A stretch of DNA of 64,000 nt from Citricoccus alkalitolerans (GCF_039528175.1 NZ_BAAALH010000002.1:1426001-1490000); one strand, 5' to 3'; shown: positions 15,826 to 30,718, numbered from the stretch's first letter. A program made the numbers and translations. Notes: generated by a model not told the origin, from the letters alone.

Positions 15826-18800
15826 TTGGTCGCCTCGAGCACCTCAAATACCGAAACCGCTAATTTCCCCGGGGGCGTCTCGCCCCGCTCCGGCGCCAGT
15901 GCCGGCCGAATCTCGTTCGCGAAGATTCACGAGCCGCTGGAGGTCCCGGACCTGCTGGCCCTGCAGACCGAGTCGTTCGACCGGCTCGTGGGCAACGAGC
16001 GCTGGGCCGAACGGGTGGCCCACGCTCGCGAGATCAACGACGACTCCGTCGCTGTCACGTCGGGCTTCGCCGACATCTTCGAGGAGATCTCCCCGATCGA
16101 GGACTTCCAGGGCACCATGTCCCTGTCCTTCACCGATCCCGAGTTCTCTGACCCGAAGATGCCGGTCGACGAGTGCAAGGAGCGGGACACCACCTACGCC
16201 GCTCCGCTGTACGTCAAGGCCGAGTTCATGAACAACAACACCGGCGAGATCAAGCAGCAGACGGTGTTCATGGGCGACTTCCCGCTCATGACGGACAAGG
16301 GCACCTTCGTGATCAACGGCACCGAGCGTGTCGTCGTGTCCCAGCTCGTCCGCTCGCCCGGCGCCTACTTCGAGCGCACCCCGGACAAGACCAGTGACAA
16401 GGACATCTTCACCGCGAAGATCATCCCGTCCCGTGGTGCCTGGTTCGAGCTCGAGGTCGACAAGCGCGACCAGGTCGGCGTCCGCCTCGACCGCAAGCGC
16501 AAGCAGCCGGTCACCGTGCTGCTCAAGGCCATGGGCTGGTCCGAGTCCCGCATCCTCGAGGAGTTCGGCCAGTACGACTCCATCCGTGCCACCCTCGAGA
16601 AGGACCCCACCGAGGGCCAGAACGAGGCGCTGCTGGACATCTACCGCAAGCTCCGCCCGGGCGAGCCCGCCGCCGTGGACGCCGCGCAGAACCTGCTGAA
16701 CAACCTGTACTTCACCCCGAAGCGCTATGACCTGGCGAAGGTGGGCCGTTACAAGCTCAACCGCAAGCTGGGCGTGGACATGCCGCTGTCCGATCCGCAC
16801 GCCTCCGTGCTGACCCAGGACGACATCGTCCAGATGGTCCACTTCATCGTGGCCCTGCACGCCAACGAGAAGACGATCACCGGCAAGCGCGCCGGCGAGG
16901 ACGTCGAGGTGCGCGTTGAGGTCGACGACATCGACCACTTCGGCAACCGCCGCATCCGCGCCGTGGGCGAGCTGATCGAGAACCAGATCCGCACCGGCCT
17001 GTCCCGCATGGAGCGCGTCGTGCGTGAGCGCATGACCACCCAGGACGTCGAGGCGATCACCCCGCAGACCCTGATCAACATCCGCCCCGTGGTGGCCTCG
17101 ATCAAGGAGTTCTTCGGAACGTCCCAGCTGTCCCAGTTCATGGACCAGAACAACCCGCTGGCGGGCCTGACCCACAAGCGGCGCCTGTCCGCGCTCGGCC
17201 CGGGCGGTCTGTCCCGTGACCGTGCCGGCATGGAAGTCCGTGACGTGCACCCGTCCCACTACGGCCGCATGTGCCCCATCGAGACCCCGGAAGGCCCGAA
17301 CATCGGCCTCATCGGCTCGCTGGCCACGTTCGGGCGCATCAACCCCTTCGGCTTCATCGAGACCCCGTACCGCAAGGTCGTGGACGGGATCGTCACCAAG
17401 CAGGTGGACTACCTCACCGCCGATGACGAGCTGGAAGCCCAGATCGCCCAGGCCAACGCTCCGCTGAACGACGACGGCTCCTTCGCCGAGGACCTCGTGC
17501 TCTGCCGCCAGCGCGGCGGCGGTGGCGAGCCGGTGCTGTCGACCGTGGACGACATCGACTACATGGACGTCTCCCCGCGCCAGATGGTCTCCGCCGCCAC
17601 GGCGTTGATCCCGTTCCTCGAGCATGACGACGCCAACCGCGCCCTCATGGGAGCGAACATGCAGCGCCAGGCCGTGCCGCTGCTCCAGGCCGAGGCGCCC
17701 CTGGTGGGCACCGGCATGGAGAAGTACATCGCCGTCGACGCCGGCGACTCCATCACGGCCGACGCCCCCGGCGTCGTTACCGAGGTGGCAGCGGACATGG
17801 TGACCGTCATGAATGACGACGGCACGATGCGCCACTACCCGATCATGAAGTTCGCCCGCTCCAACCAGGGCAACGCCTACAACCAGCGTGTCCGGGTCAC
17901 CGAGGGCGACCGCGTGGAGAAGCTGTCCATCATCGCCGACGGTCCCGCCACGGACCACGGTGAGCTGGCGCTCGGCAAGAACCTCCTCGTCGCGTTCATG
18001 CCCTGGGAGGGCCTGAACTACGAGGACGCCATCATCCTGTCCCAGCGCATGGTCTCCGATGACGTGCTCACCTCGATCCACATCGAGGAGCACGAGGTCG
18101 ACGCCCGCGACACCAAGCTGGGCGCGGAAGAGGTCACCCGGGACATCCCGAACGTCTCCGACGAGGTCCTGGCGCAGCTCGACGAGCGCGGCATCATCCA
18201 CATCGGCGCCGAGGTCGAGGCCGGGGACATCCTGGTCGGCCGCGTGACCCCGAAGGGCGAGACCGAGCTGACCCCGGAGGAGCGCCTGCTGCGCGCCATC
18301 TTCGGCGAGAAGTCCCGCGAAGTGCGTGACACCTCCCTGAAGGTGCCCCACGGCGAATCCGGCACCGTCATCGGCGTCCGCATCTTCGATCGCGACGAGG
18401 ACGACGACCTGCCCCCGGGCGTGAACCAGCTGGTCCGCGTGTACGTGGCCCAGAAGCGCAAGATCACCGACGGTGACAAGATGGCCGGCCGCCACGGCAA
18501 CAAGGGCGTCATCTCCAAGATCCTGCCGATGGAGGACATGCCGTTCCTCGAGGACGGCACCCCAGTGGACATCATCCTGAACCCGCTGGGCGTTCCGGGC
18601 CGCATGAACCTGGGTCAGGTCATGGAGTTGCACCTGGGCTGGGCCGCCTCCCGCGGCTGGGACATCCAGGGCGAGCCGGAGTGGATCAAGGACCTGCCGA
18701 ACTTCCCGCGGTCCTCCGGTCCGGTCAATGTCGCCACCCCGGTGTTCGACGGCGCTGAGGCCCACGAGATCGAGGGTCTGCTCGGCCACGTCAACGTCAC

Positions 18801-19347
18801 CCGTGACGGCGACCGCCTGATGGGCACCAACGGCAAGGCCACCCTGTTCGACGGCCGCTCCGGCGAGCCGTTCCCGGACGCGGTCTCCGTGGGCTACATG
18901 TACATGCTGAAGCTGCACCACCTGGTGGATGACAAGATCCACGCGCGCTCCACCGGTCCGTACTCCATGATCACGCAGCAGCCGCTGGGTGGTAAGGCAC
19001 AGTTCGGTGGCCAGCGCTTCGGTGAGATGGAGGTCTGGGCCCTGGAGGCGTACGGCGCCGCCTACACCCTGCAGGAGCTGCTGACCATCAAGTCGGATGA
19101 CATCCACGGTCGTGTGAAGGTCTACGAGGCCATCGTGAAGGGCGAGAACATCCCGGAGCCGGGCGTTCCCGAGTCCTTCAAGGTCCTCATCAAGGAAATG
19201 CAGTCGCTGTGCCTGAACGTGGAGGTCCTCTCCGCCGACGGCACCGCGATTGAAATGCGTGACTCGGAGGATGAAGTCTTCCGGGCCGCCGAGGAACTGG
19301 GCATCGACCTGTCCCACAACGAGCCCAGCTCGGTTGAAGAGGTCTGA
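15826..19347 (+). CDS. rpoB: DNA-directed RNA polymerase subunit beta
   Basis: About 1173 residues, typical of actinobacterial RpoB. I prefer TTG 15826 (protein begins LVASSTSN, as in relatives) because GGAAGGAT lies just upstream; a GTG at 15811 would overlap that binding site. The rifampicin region (around residues 430-460) reads GTSQLSQFMDQNNPL then THKRRLSALGPGG, so the Asp, His and Ser positions usually changed in resistant mutants are wild type. Catalytic-core segments such as KMAGRHGNKG and the C-terminal MEVWALEAYGAAYTLQE are intact. Forms one operon with rpoC 65 bp downstream. Confidence 0.97.
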   Translation: MVASSTSNTETANFPGGVSPRSGASAGRISFAKIHEPLEVPDLLALQTESFDRLVGNERWAERVAHAREINDDSVAVTSGFADIFEEISPIEDFQGTMSLSFTDPEFSDPKMPVDECKERDTTYAAPLYVKAEFMNNNTGEIKQQTVFMGDFPLMTDKGTFVINGTERVVVSQLVRSPGAYFERTPDKTSDKDIFTAKIIPSRGAWFELEVDKRDQVGVRLDRKRKQPVTVLLKAMGWSESRILEEFGQYDSIRATLEKDPTEGQNEALLDIYRKLRPGEPAAVDAAQNLLNNLYFTPKRYDLAKVGRYKLNRKLGVDMPLSDPHASVLTQDDIVQMVHFIVALHANEKTITGKRAGEDVEVRVEVDDIDHFGNRRIRAVGELIENQIRTGLSRMERVVRERMTTQDVEAITPQTLINIRPVVASIKEFFGTSQLSQFMDQNNPLAGLTHKRRLSALGPGGLSRDRAGMEVRDVHPSHYGRMCPIETPEGPNIGLIGSLATFGRINPFGFIETPYRKVVDGIVTKQVDYLTADDELEAQIAQANAPLNDDGSFAEDLVLCRQRGGGGEPVLSTVDDIDYMDVSPRQMVSAATALIPFLEHDDANRALMGANMQRQAVPLLQAEAPLVGTGMEKYIAVDAGDSITADAPGVVTEVAADMVTVMNDDGTMRHYPIMKFARSNQGNAYNQRVRVTEGDRVEKLSIIADGPATDHGELALGKNLLVAFMPWEGLNYEDAIILSQRMVSDDVLTSIHIEEHEVDARDTKLGAEEVTRDIPNVSDEVLAQLDERGIIHIGAEVEAGDILVGRVTPKGETELTPEERLLRAIFGEKSREVRDTSLKVPHGESGTVIGVRIFDRDEDDDLPPGVNQLVRVYVAQKRKITDGDKMAGRHGNKGVISKILPMEDMPFLEDGTPVDIILNPLGVPGRMNLGQVMELHLGWAASRGWDIQGEPEWIKDLPNFPRSSGPVNVATPVFDGAEAHEIEGLLGHVNVTRDGDRLMGTNGKATLFDGRSGEPFPDAVSVGYMYMLKLHHLVDDKIHARSTGPYSMITQQPLGGKAQFGGQRFGEMEVWALEAYGAAYTLQELLTIKSDDIHGRVKVYEAIVKGENIPEPGVPESFKVLIKEMQSLCLNVEVLSADGTAIEMRDSEDEVFRAAEELGIDLSHNEPSSVEEV

Positions 19348-19412
19348 GCAACACCCGTTCCCCGTCCCACCCCAGACTTCATCAACGTTACGAATCAGGA
19401 GTTCAACGGACC

Positions 19413-23309
<3,897 letters not shown>

Positions 23310-23312
23310 CAC

Positions 23313-23437
23313 GGCTGAGCCCCTGTGAGGGCTCAGCTCGGCCGGTGCCGCTGTACCTCACTGAGGTATGCGGCACCGGCCAGCACCGAACCAGAGTGAT
23401 CTGCCTCCGTCCTCAGTGACGGGGGCAGGTCACTCTG
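23313..23437 (+). terminator. Three consecutive strong hairpins after rpoC
   Basis: Hairpin 1, 23313-23338: CTGAGCCC/GGGCTCAG, 8-bp perfect core. Hairpin 2, 23340-23381: GGCCGGTGCCGC/GCGGCACCGGCC, 12-bp perfect, plus inner TACCTC/GAGGTA. Hairpin 3, 23392-23437: a 20-bp stem with two G-T pairs and a 6-nt loop. None has a T tract. Most likely a tandem terminator that protects the 3' end of the rpoBC mRNA. Confidence 0.75.
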
Positions 23438-23489
23438 TGCGTTAAGGGCCGGTGGATCTTCCCGACGCCGGCGTGACAGGCTGGGTGTC

Positions 23490-24395
23490 ATGGTCACCCA
23501 GAGATTCGCTCAGCTTTCCGGCACCGGCACCGGGGTCGGCAGCAACAGCAACAACAGCGGCACACGCAGCAACTACGGCAACGCCCGCGCGGCTGTCCAG
23601 ATCCCCCTGATCGGGCTCGGCACCTGGCCGTTGACGGGCGTCGAGTGCAGCGAGGCGGTGACGAGCGCGCTGGAGGCCGGGTACCGGCACGTGGACACGG
23701 CCGAGAACTACCGGAACGAGGACGCGGTGGGGAGGGCCGTCGTCGGCTCCGGGATCAGCAGGGACGAGGTCTTCGTGACGTCCAAGTTCAACCGGGAGTG
23801 GCATGGGCCCGTGGACACGGTGCGCGCCGGCCTCGAGGCCGGGCTCGAGCGGGCCGGGCTGGACTACTTCGATCTGTACCTGGTGCACTGGCCGAACCCG
23901 GGTCTGGACCGCTATGTGCAGGCGTGCGAATCACTTGCCGAGCTGACGGAGTCCGGTCTCATCCGGTCCTGGGGCGTCTCCAATTTCAAGCCCGCACACC
24001 TGCGGCGGGTGCTGGAGGCGGGACTGGTGCCGAGCGTCAATCAGATCCATTGCCAGCCGACCGATGCCCAGCCGGACGTGCAGGAGGCCAACACCGCGGC
24101 CGGTGTCCTGACGGCGGCCTACACCCCGATCGGGCGGGGGAGTGAGCTGCTCGACCGCCCGGAGATCAGCTTGATCGCCGCACGGCTGGGGCGGACGCCA
24201 GCGCAGGTGGTGCTGCGCTGGCACGTGCAGCAGGGGCGGATCGCCGTCCCGAAGTCGGCCGACCCGCAGCGGCAACGGGAGAACCTGGACGTGTTCTCCT
24301 TCGAGCTCACGGCCGACGACCTCGCGGCCGTCGGTGCGCTCGATGCCGGCGTCCCGTCGGAGACCCGCCAGGACGCGGACGAGTTCGGGCACTGA
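23490..24395 (+). CDS. Aldo/keto reductase
   Basis: A 301-residue (alpha/beta)8 reductase with the full tetrad: Asp69 and Tyr74 (HVDTAENY), Lys99 (TSKF) and His133 (LVHWP). IPKSADPQRQREN-type NADPH-binding sequence appears as VPKSADPQRQRENLDVF. It most resembles the 2,5-diketo-D-gluconate reductase group; the natural substrate is unknown. The N-terminus has an unusual Gly/Ser/Asn-rich stretch (residues 11-31) before the barrel. A -10-like CAGGCT (23477-23482) stands 7 nt before ATG, so the mRNA may be leaderless. It converges on the FemABX-like gene with 8 bp between stops. Confidence 0.9.
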   Translation: MVTQRFAQLSGTGTGVGSNSNNSGTRSNYGNARAAVQIPLIGLGTWPLTGVECSEAVTSALEAGYRHVDTAENYRNEDAVGRAVVGSGISRDEVFVTSKFNREWHGPVDTVRAGLEAGLERAGLDYFDLYLVHWPNPGLDRYVQACESLAELTESGLIRSWGVSNFKPAHLRRVLEAGLVPSVNQIHCQPTDAQPDVQEANTAAGVLTAAYTPIGRGSELLDRPEISLIAARLGRTPAQVVLRWHVQQGRIAVPKSADPQRQRENLDVFSFELTADDLAAVGALDAGVPSETRQDADEFGH

Positions 24396-24403
24396 CCGGG
24401 AGG

Positions 24404-25702
24404 CTAGCCCCTGCGGGACATGTACAGATTGAAGCCGCGGGCCAGCACCCGGTTGACGGGGTAGTCCCACTCGCCGAGGGTCTGGACCACGTCGGCCCCC
24501 ATGGTCGTCTTGAACCGGGTCAGCCCGGCCAGCTCGTACTCCGGGTCCAGTGAGGGGCTCATCCCGCCGAGGTCGTACCAGGTACACCCGGCGGCGAGAG
24601 AGTCCTGGATCTGTCGCAGTTGCAGGGCCCGTGGGGCGTAGCGCTTGCGTTCCTCTGACGATGAGGCCCCGTAGACGTACCACCCGAACTGGCCCTGGCG
24701 GACGTAGATGGCGGCGGCCAGCAGTTGCTCGCCGAAGTGGGCCAGGTACAGGGTGCACTCGGTGTCCACTGCGGTGTCCACTGCACTGGCCTCGGAGCCA
24801 CCGGAGCCACCGGAGCCACGAGAGCCCGCGGTGTTCAACTCGGTGAACATGCGTTGGAAGTAGGCGAGCGGTCGCCCGGTGAAACCGTCACGCGCCGCAG
24901 TCTCCTCGTAGAGGGCCTGCCACGCCGGCAGATCCTCCACCGTGCCCACGGAAACCGTGAGTTCGGAGCGGGTCGACTTGCGGGTCTGCCGCCGGGACGT
25001 CGAGTCCATCCGGTTCAGGGCCGCCTCCAGGGCGGGGGACTCACCGTTCTTGTTGGGCTCAGCGCGGGTGCCGTCGGATGCGATGTCCAGTTCCGGTTGC
25101 AGCGGGATGCGTGCCTGGAACTGGGGCTGCCCGGCCTCGAACTCCTCCGACTTGGACGGAGCCTGCCATCCCAGGGCCAGGAGGCGGGAACGAACGTGCT
25201 CGGCGGCGGGGTCGGTGTGGAGGGGCGTGAGGTCGGTGACCGTACGGTGCGTGCCGGCGGCCAGCGCCTTGCGGACCTCGGAACCGTCCCAGCGGTTCAC
25301 GACGCCCGGCAGGCCCACCCGGACGAGGAACGCGCCCCGGGACTTGAGGTACTGCACCAGCGGGACCAGGACAGACTCCAACTGGACGGCCGCAGGGTCG
25401 AACACGGGCCCCTCGGCGATGTAGGCGAGGGAGCGCTTCTTCAGCACCGGCAGCGGGACGGGTAGTCGGCGGAACAGCACCAAGGCCGTGGCCTTGAGGG
25501 TCTGGCCGTCGAAGAAGCCCAAGGAGTCACCCCGCCAGTCGATCTTCACCCCTGGCCACTGCGGGTTCTGGAGGAAGGAGGCGCTGGGGTGCTCCGCCAG
25601 GAAGCGCCCATGGTCTGCTCGGGTGATCCGCCGGACGGTCAGGGGCCGGGAGTCCTGGCCGGAGGGGGTGGGGGAACCGAACGGGGAAGCTAGATCTGGC
25701 AC
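24404..25702 (-). CDS. FemABX-family aminoacyltransferase (peptidoglycan bridge type)
   Basis: About 432 residues with the two GNAT-like halves of FemABX proteins: FLQNPQWPGVKIDWRGDSLGFFDG at the start, GPVFDPAAVQLESVLVPLVQYL in the middle, and FGEQLLAAAIYVRQGQFGWYVYGASSSEERKRYAPRALQLRQIQDSLAAGCTWYDLGGMS near the end. Such enzymes move amino acids from aminoacyl-tRNA to lipid II side chains. I chose GTG 25702: on the minus strand TAGGGT lies 7 nt before it, suggesting a leaderless transcript. Longer starts cross the divergent ATP-grasp gene. A Gly/Ser-rich insertion with small repeats (24745-24830) interrupts the second domain. Confidence 0.82.
   Translation of the reverse strand: MPDLASPFGSPTPSGQDSRPLTVRRITRADHGRFLAEHPSASFLQNPQWPGVKIDWRGDSLGFFDGQTLKATALVLFRRLPVPLPVLKKRSLAYIAEGPVFDPAAVQLESVLVPLVQYLKSRGAFLVRVGLPGVVNRWDGSEVRKALAAGTHRTVTDLTPLHTDPAAEHVRSRLLALGWQAPSKSEEFEAGQPQFQARIPLQPELDIASDGTRAEPNKNGESPALEAALNRMDSTSRRQTRKSTRSELTVSVGTVEDLPAWQALYEETAARDGFTGRPLAYFQRMFTELNTAGSRGSGGSGGSEASAVDTAVDTECTLYLAHFGEQLLAAAIYVRQGQFGWYVYGASSSEERKRYAPRALQLRQIQDSLAAGCTWYDLGGMSPSLDPEYELAGLTRFKTTMGADVVQTLGEWDYPVNRVLARGFNLYMSRRG
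24766..24822 (-). repeat. In-frame tandem repeats in the FemABX-like gene
   Basis: On the plus strand GGTGTCCACTGC-type 12-mers and GGAGCCACC 9-mers are tandemly repeated, encoding AVDTAVDT and GSGGSGGS. All units are multiples of 3. They look like slippage-driven linker expansion. Confidence 0.7.
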
Positions 25703-25736
25703 GACCCCCACCCTAGCCCCCGGTAGCATCGAAGCC
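25703..25736. promoter_or_regulatory. 34-bp divergent promoter region, two probable leaderless promoters
   Basis: Plus strand: TAGCAT (25724-25729) then 7 nt then ATG 25737. Minus strand: TAGGGT then 7 nt then GTG 25702. No room exists for ribosome binding sites on 5' leaders. The -35 regions must lie inside the opposing coding sequences. Confidence 0.6.
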
Positions 25737-27185
25737 ATGGAAGACCCCGCCACCTCCTCGGCCAACCCATCAGTCATTCCCGCGGGGCAGCCCTTTGTGC
25801 CGGTGATCACCGGGGGCGACGTGGGGGCGTACTCCCTGGCCCGGGAGTTCCATGAGGCGTATGGCGTGATCTCCGCGGTGGTCCCGACGTCCATGAACCG
25901 CAACCTGAAGCACTCCGCCATCCTGGAGGCGTTCCCGGCCGGGCCCATGACCGAGGAGCAGCCCGTCATCGACGCCCTCGTGCGGGTCGCCGGACGATTG
26001 CGCGGCGAACCACGCCGCCCGCTCCTGCTGCTGGCGAGCTATGACCACCTCGTGCGCTTCGCCGTGCGTCATCGCGAGGCCCTCGAGGCCGCCGGCTACA
26101 CCGTTCCCTATCCGGATGAGGAGGCCCTGGACACGGCCGCCCTCAAAGAGAACTTCTACGCGCTGTGCGAGCGGTACGGGGTGCCGTACCCGAAGACCGC
26201 CACCTACGACGCCGGCTCCCACACCCCTGAGGCCGCGCGCCGGTTCGCCGCCGGGCTGGGCCTGACGTATCCCGTGATCCTCAAGGCCGGCGACGGCGGG
26301 GCATGGGCGGACATCCGCTTCGAGGGCCGGCGCAAGGTGCACATCATCGAGGGCACCGCAGGCACCGCAGGCACCGCAGGCACCGCAGGCACCGCAGGCA
26401 CCGCAGGCACCGACGCATCCACCGACACTGAACCCCAAGCAGGCACCGGGGGAGGGGGAGCCGCCGAGGTGGAGGCCCTCCTCGGCAAGGCCAGTGCGGC
26501 CGGCTATCGAGGAGCCCTGATCGTCCAGGAGATGGTGCCCGGGCCGGACTCCCAGCTGGGTATCGCCACGTTCTTCCGTGACCGCGCCGGTTCCACTCGG
26601 CTCGTGTCCTACGGAGAGGTTATCGTCGAGGACCATGCCCCCGGCCTGGAGGGTAACGCGCGAGCGGTGCTGGCCTCCGCGCACCCGGAGATCGCGGACC
26701 AGGGGATCACCCTGATGGAGGCACTCGACTGGCATGGTTTCGCGATGTTCGACACGAAGATCGACCCCCGCACCGGCGTGGCCCAGTTCCTGGAGATGAA
26801 TCCGCGGCTTGGCCGGAACCACTACTACCTCACGGCCGCCGGGTCGAACCCTGCCCCATACCTCGTGGAGGAGTATCTGGCGTCGGACGTGCGGTCGGAC
26901 CTGCGATTGGACGCCAGGCGGGGCGAGGGGCTCGACAAGGGGCTCGACAAGGCGCGGGTGACCACGACCGGACCTGCGCTCATCACCACCGTCCCGCTCT
27001 CCTTGGTGAAGCAGTACGCCACTGACGCCCAGCGGCAGCGCATCCGGCAGGCGAAGCGGGCCGGGCGGGTCGTGCGCCCCTTCTCCTACCCCGCAGACCG
27101 CGACCTGCGGCGTGAGTTCTCTCTCCGCGCGGCCGAGCTGAAGGCACTGCGGGTATTCCGCAACCACCCGGCGCCCCGGGGTTAG
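25737..27185 (+). CDS. ATP-grasp carboxylate-amine ligase
   Basis: A 482-residue ATP-grasp protein. The N-terminal part (PVITGGDVGAYSLAREFHEAYG) resembles the pre-ATP-grasp domain of carboxylate-amine/D-aspartate ligases; the core shows YPVILKAGDGGAWADI, IVQEMVPGPDSQLGIATFF and the metal site FLEMNPRLGRNHYY. The family joins a carboxylate to an amine through an acyl phosphate. Start ATG 25737 directly follows a -10 box (TAGCAT) by 7 nt, so it is likely leaderless; the frame open from 25488 overlaps the divergent gene. A (Gly-Thr-Ala)n insertion sits near residues 206-226. Paired with the FemABX gene it may act in cross-bridge synthesis, but the substrate is not shown. Confidence 0.8.
   Translation: MEDPATSSANPSVIPAGQPFVPVITGGDVGAYSLAREFHEAYGVISAVVPTSMNRNLKHSAILEAFPAGPMTEEQPVIDALVRVAGRLRGEPRRPLLLLASYDHLVRFAVRHREALEAAGYTVPYPDEEALDTAALKENFYALCERYGVPYPKTATYDAGSHTPEAARRFAAGLGLTYPVILKAGDGGAWADIRFEGRRKVHIIEGTAGTAGTAGTAGTAGTAGTDASTDTEPQAGTGGGGAAEVEALLGKASAAGYRGALIVQEMVPGPDSQLGIATFFRDRAGSTRLVSYGEVIVEDHAPGLEGNARAVLASAHPEIADQGITLMEALDWHGFAMFDTKIDPRTGVAQFLEMNPRLGRNHYYLTAAGSNPAPYLVEEYLASDVRSDLRLDARRGEGLDKGLDKARVTTTGPALITTVPLSLVKQYATDAQRQRIRQAKRAGRVVRPFSYPADRDLRREFSLRAAELKALRVFRNHPAPRG
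26352..26414 (+). repeat. 9-bp minisatellite inside the ATP-grasp gene
   Basis: Six perfect copies of GGCACCGCA (26352-26405) and one variant copy (to 26414), encoding a Gly-Thr-Ala repeat. The unit keeps the frame, so copy number can vary without inactivating the gene. Confidence 0.9.
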
Positions 27186-27218
27186 CCCCGACGAGCCAGC
27201 TACTTCGCCACCCCGCCC

Positions 27219-27314
27219 AACCCCTACTCCCCAACCCCTACTCCCCAATCCCTAGTACCCAACCCCCGCGCTCCAACCCCGCGCTCCAACCCCGCGCTCC
27301 AACCCCGACGCTCC
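27219..27314. repeat. Two adjoining tandem repeat families
   Basis: AACCCCTACTCCCC occurs twice (27219-27246) plus one variant (27247-27260). CGCGCTCCAACCC then occurs three times in 13-bp units (27267-27305) plus a partial variant to 27314. Confidence 0.85.
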
Positions 27315-27354
27315 ACCCCCCTACACCCCGTTTCCGTCTCCTGCCCTGCCTCGG

Positions 27355-27385
27355 TTTCATCGTCGCCCCCACGGGGTGGTAGGCT
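27355..27385 (+). promoter_or_regulatory. Probable str operon (rpsL) promoter
   Basis: TTTCAT (27355-27360) and TAGGCT (27380-27385) with a 19-bp spacer, about 230 bp before rpsL. Moderate match. Confidence 0.4.
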
Positions 27386-27618
27386 GGTCTCAATTGTTTT
27401 TGTGTGGCAATAGGGACACAGTCCGGGTTGCGGGGTTCTTGCGCAACGAATGCCACACTTTTGCACGCCTGCGGTCGTTCTCGCCGAACCCCCCGGGTGC
27501 GAAGAAACGACCATCAGCAGTCCAGGTTGACGCGGGCCCGTCCTGTGCGCCCGCCGGGCTGGAAGCAGGACAGCTGCGAGTGCAGCCAACCTGGAACCGA
27601 ACAACGGAGAGACCAAGA

Positions 27619-27993
27619 GTGCCTACGATTCAGCAGCTGGTCCGCAAGGGCCGCTCACCGAAGGTCGTCAAGACCAAGGCTCCTGCACTGCAGGGGAACC
27701 CCATGCGCCGTGGCGTGTGCACCCGTGTGTACACCACCACCCCGAAGAAGCCGAACTCCGCACTGCGCAAGGTGGCCCGTGTCCGCCTCAACGGCGGCAT
27801 CGAAGTCACCGCGTACATCCCGGGCGAGGGCCACAACCTGCAGGAGCACTCCATCGTGCTCGTGCGCGGCGGTCGTGTGAAGGACCTCCCGGGCGTCCGC
27901 TACAAGATCGTCCGCGGCGCTTTGGACACCCAGGGTGTCAAGGGTCGCGGCCAGGCCCGCAGCCGCTACGGCGCGAAGAAGGAGAAGAAGTAA
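27619..27993 (+). CDS. rpsL: 30S ribosomal protein S12
   Basis: 124 residues, standard length. It starts at GTG 27619 (MPTIQQLVRKGR). The decoding-site motifs TPKKPNSALRKVARVRL and GRVKDLPGVRYK are unchanged at the two lysines where streptomycin-resistance mutations arise, so the allele looks sensitive. The stop overlaps the rpsG start (TAATG). Confidence 0.98.
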   Translation: MPTIQQLVRKGRSPKVVKTKAPALQGNPMRRGVCTRVYTTTPKKPNSALRKVARVRLNGGIEVTAYIPGEGHNLQEHSIVLVRGGRVKDLPGVRYKIVRGALDTQGVKGRGQARSRYGAKKEKK

Positions 27994-28463
27994 TGCCACG
28001 TAAGGGTCCTGCGCCGAAGCGCCCCCTCGTCGTCGATCCGGTCTACGGGTCTCCGCTGGTCACCCAGCTGATCAACAAGGTGCTCGTGGATGGCAAGAAG
28101 TCCACCGCCGAGCACATCGTCTACGGTGCCCTCGAGGGTACTCGTGACAAGGGCGGTGCCGATCCGGTGGCCACCCTCAAGAAGGCCATGGACAACGTCC
28201 GCCCGGCCCTCGAGGTCCGCTCCCGCCGCGTCGGCGGTGCCACCTACCAGGTGCCCGTCGAGGTCAAGCCGGGCCGTTCCACCGCGCTGGCCCTGCGCTG
28301 GCTCGTGGGCTACTCCAAGGCCCGTCGCGAGAAGACGATGACCGAGCGCCTCATGAACGAGATCCTCGACGCGTCGAACGGTCTCGGTGCCGCGGTCAAG
28401 CGCCGCGAGGACACCCACAAGATGGCCGAGTCCAACAAGGCATTCGCCCACTACCGCTGGTGA
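27993..28463 (+). CDS. rpsG: 30S ribosomal protein S7
   Basis: 156 residues, the usual length (MPRKGPAPKR... to KAFAHYRW). ATG 27993 shares its A with the stop of rpsL, so the two are translationally coupled. S7 nucleates assembly of the 30S head. An assembly gap starts 10 bp after the stop, in the spacer to fusA. Confidence 0.98.
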   Translation: MPRKGPAPKRPLVVDPVYGSPLVTQLINKVLVDGKKSTAEHIVYGALEGTRDKGGADPVATLKKAMDNVRPALEVRSRRVGGATYQVPVEVKPGRSTALALRWLVGYSKARREKTMTERLMNEILDASNGLGAAVKRREDTHKMAESNKAFAHYRW

Positions 28464-28473
28464 TTCTCGTGCG

Positions 28474-28519
28474 NNNNNNNNNNNNNNNNNNNNNNNNNNN
28501 NNNNNNNNNNNNNNNNNNN
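28474..28519. other. Assembly gap (46 N) between rpsG and fusA
   Basis: Unsequenced spacer. Unlike the other two gaps, the visible flanks do not form an obvious inverted repeat. Confidence 0.95.
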
Positions 28520-28586
28520 GCCGTGCCGCCTGCACTCGCTGCCGGCATCACTACAGGACCCACCCACCAAACCTTAGGGAGACACC

Positions 28587-30701
<2,115 letters not shown>

Positions 30702-30718
30702 TCGGCTGTCACAGAACG

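Larger units (their letters stand above)
27186..27618. other. Spacer before rpsL: tandem repeats, promoter and long leader
   Basis: The first third is pyrimidine-rich tandem repeat (27219-27314). A promoter candidate at 27355-27385 follows, then about 230 nt of untranslated leader up to rpsL. I see no convincing gene in the leader. Confidence 0.6.

Noticed and set aside
17110..17210. Rifampicin-resistance alleles in rpoB and streptomycin-resistance alleles in rpsL
   Set aside because: The key positions read as wild type, so no resistance mutation is present.
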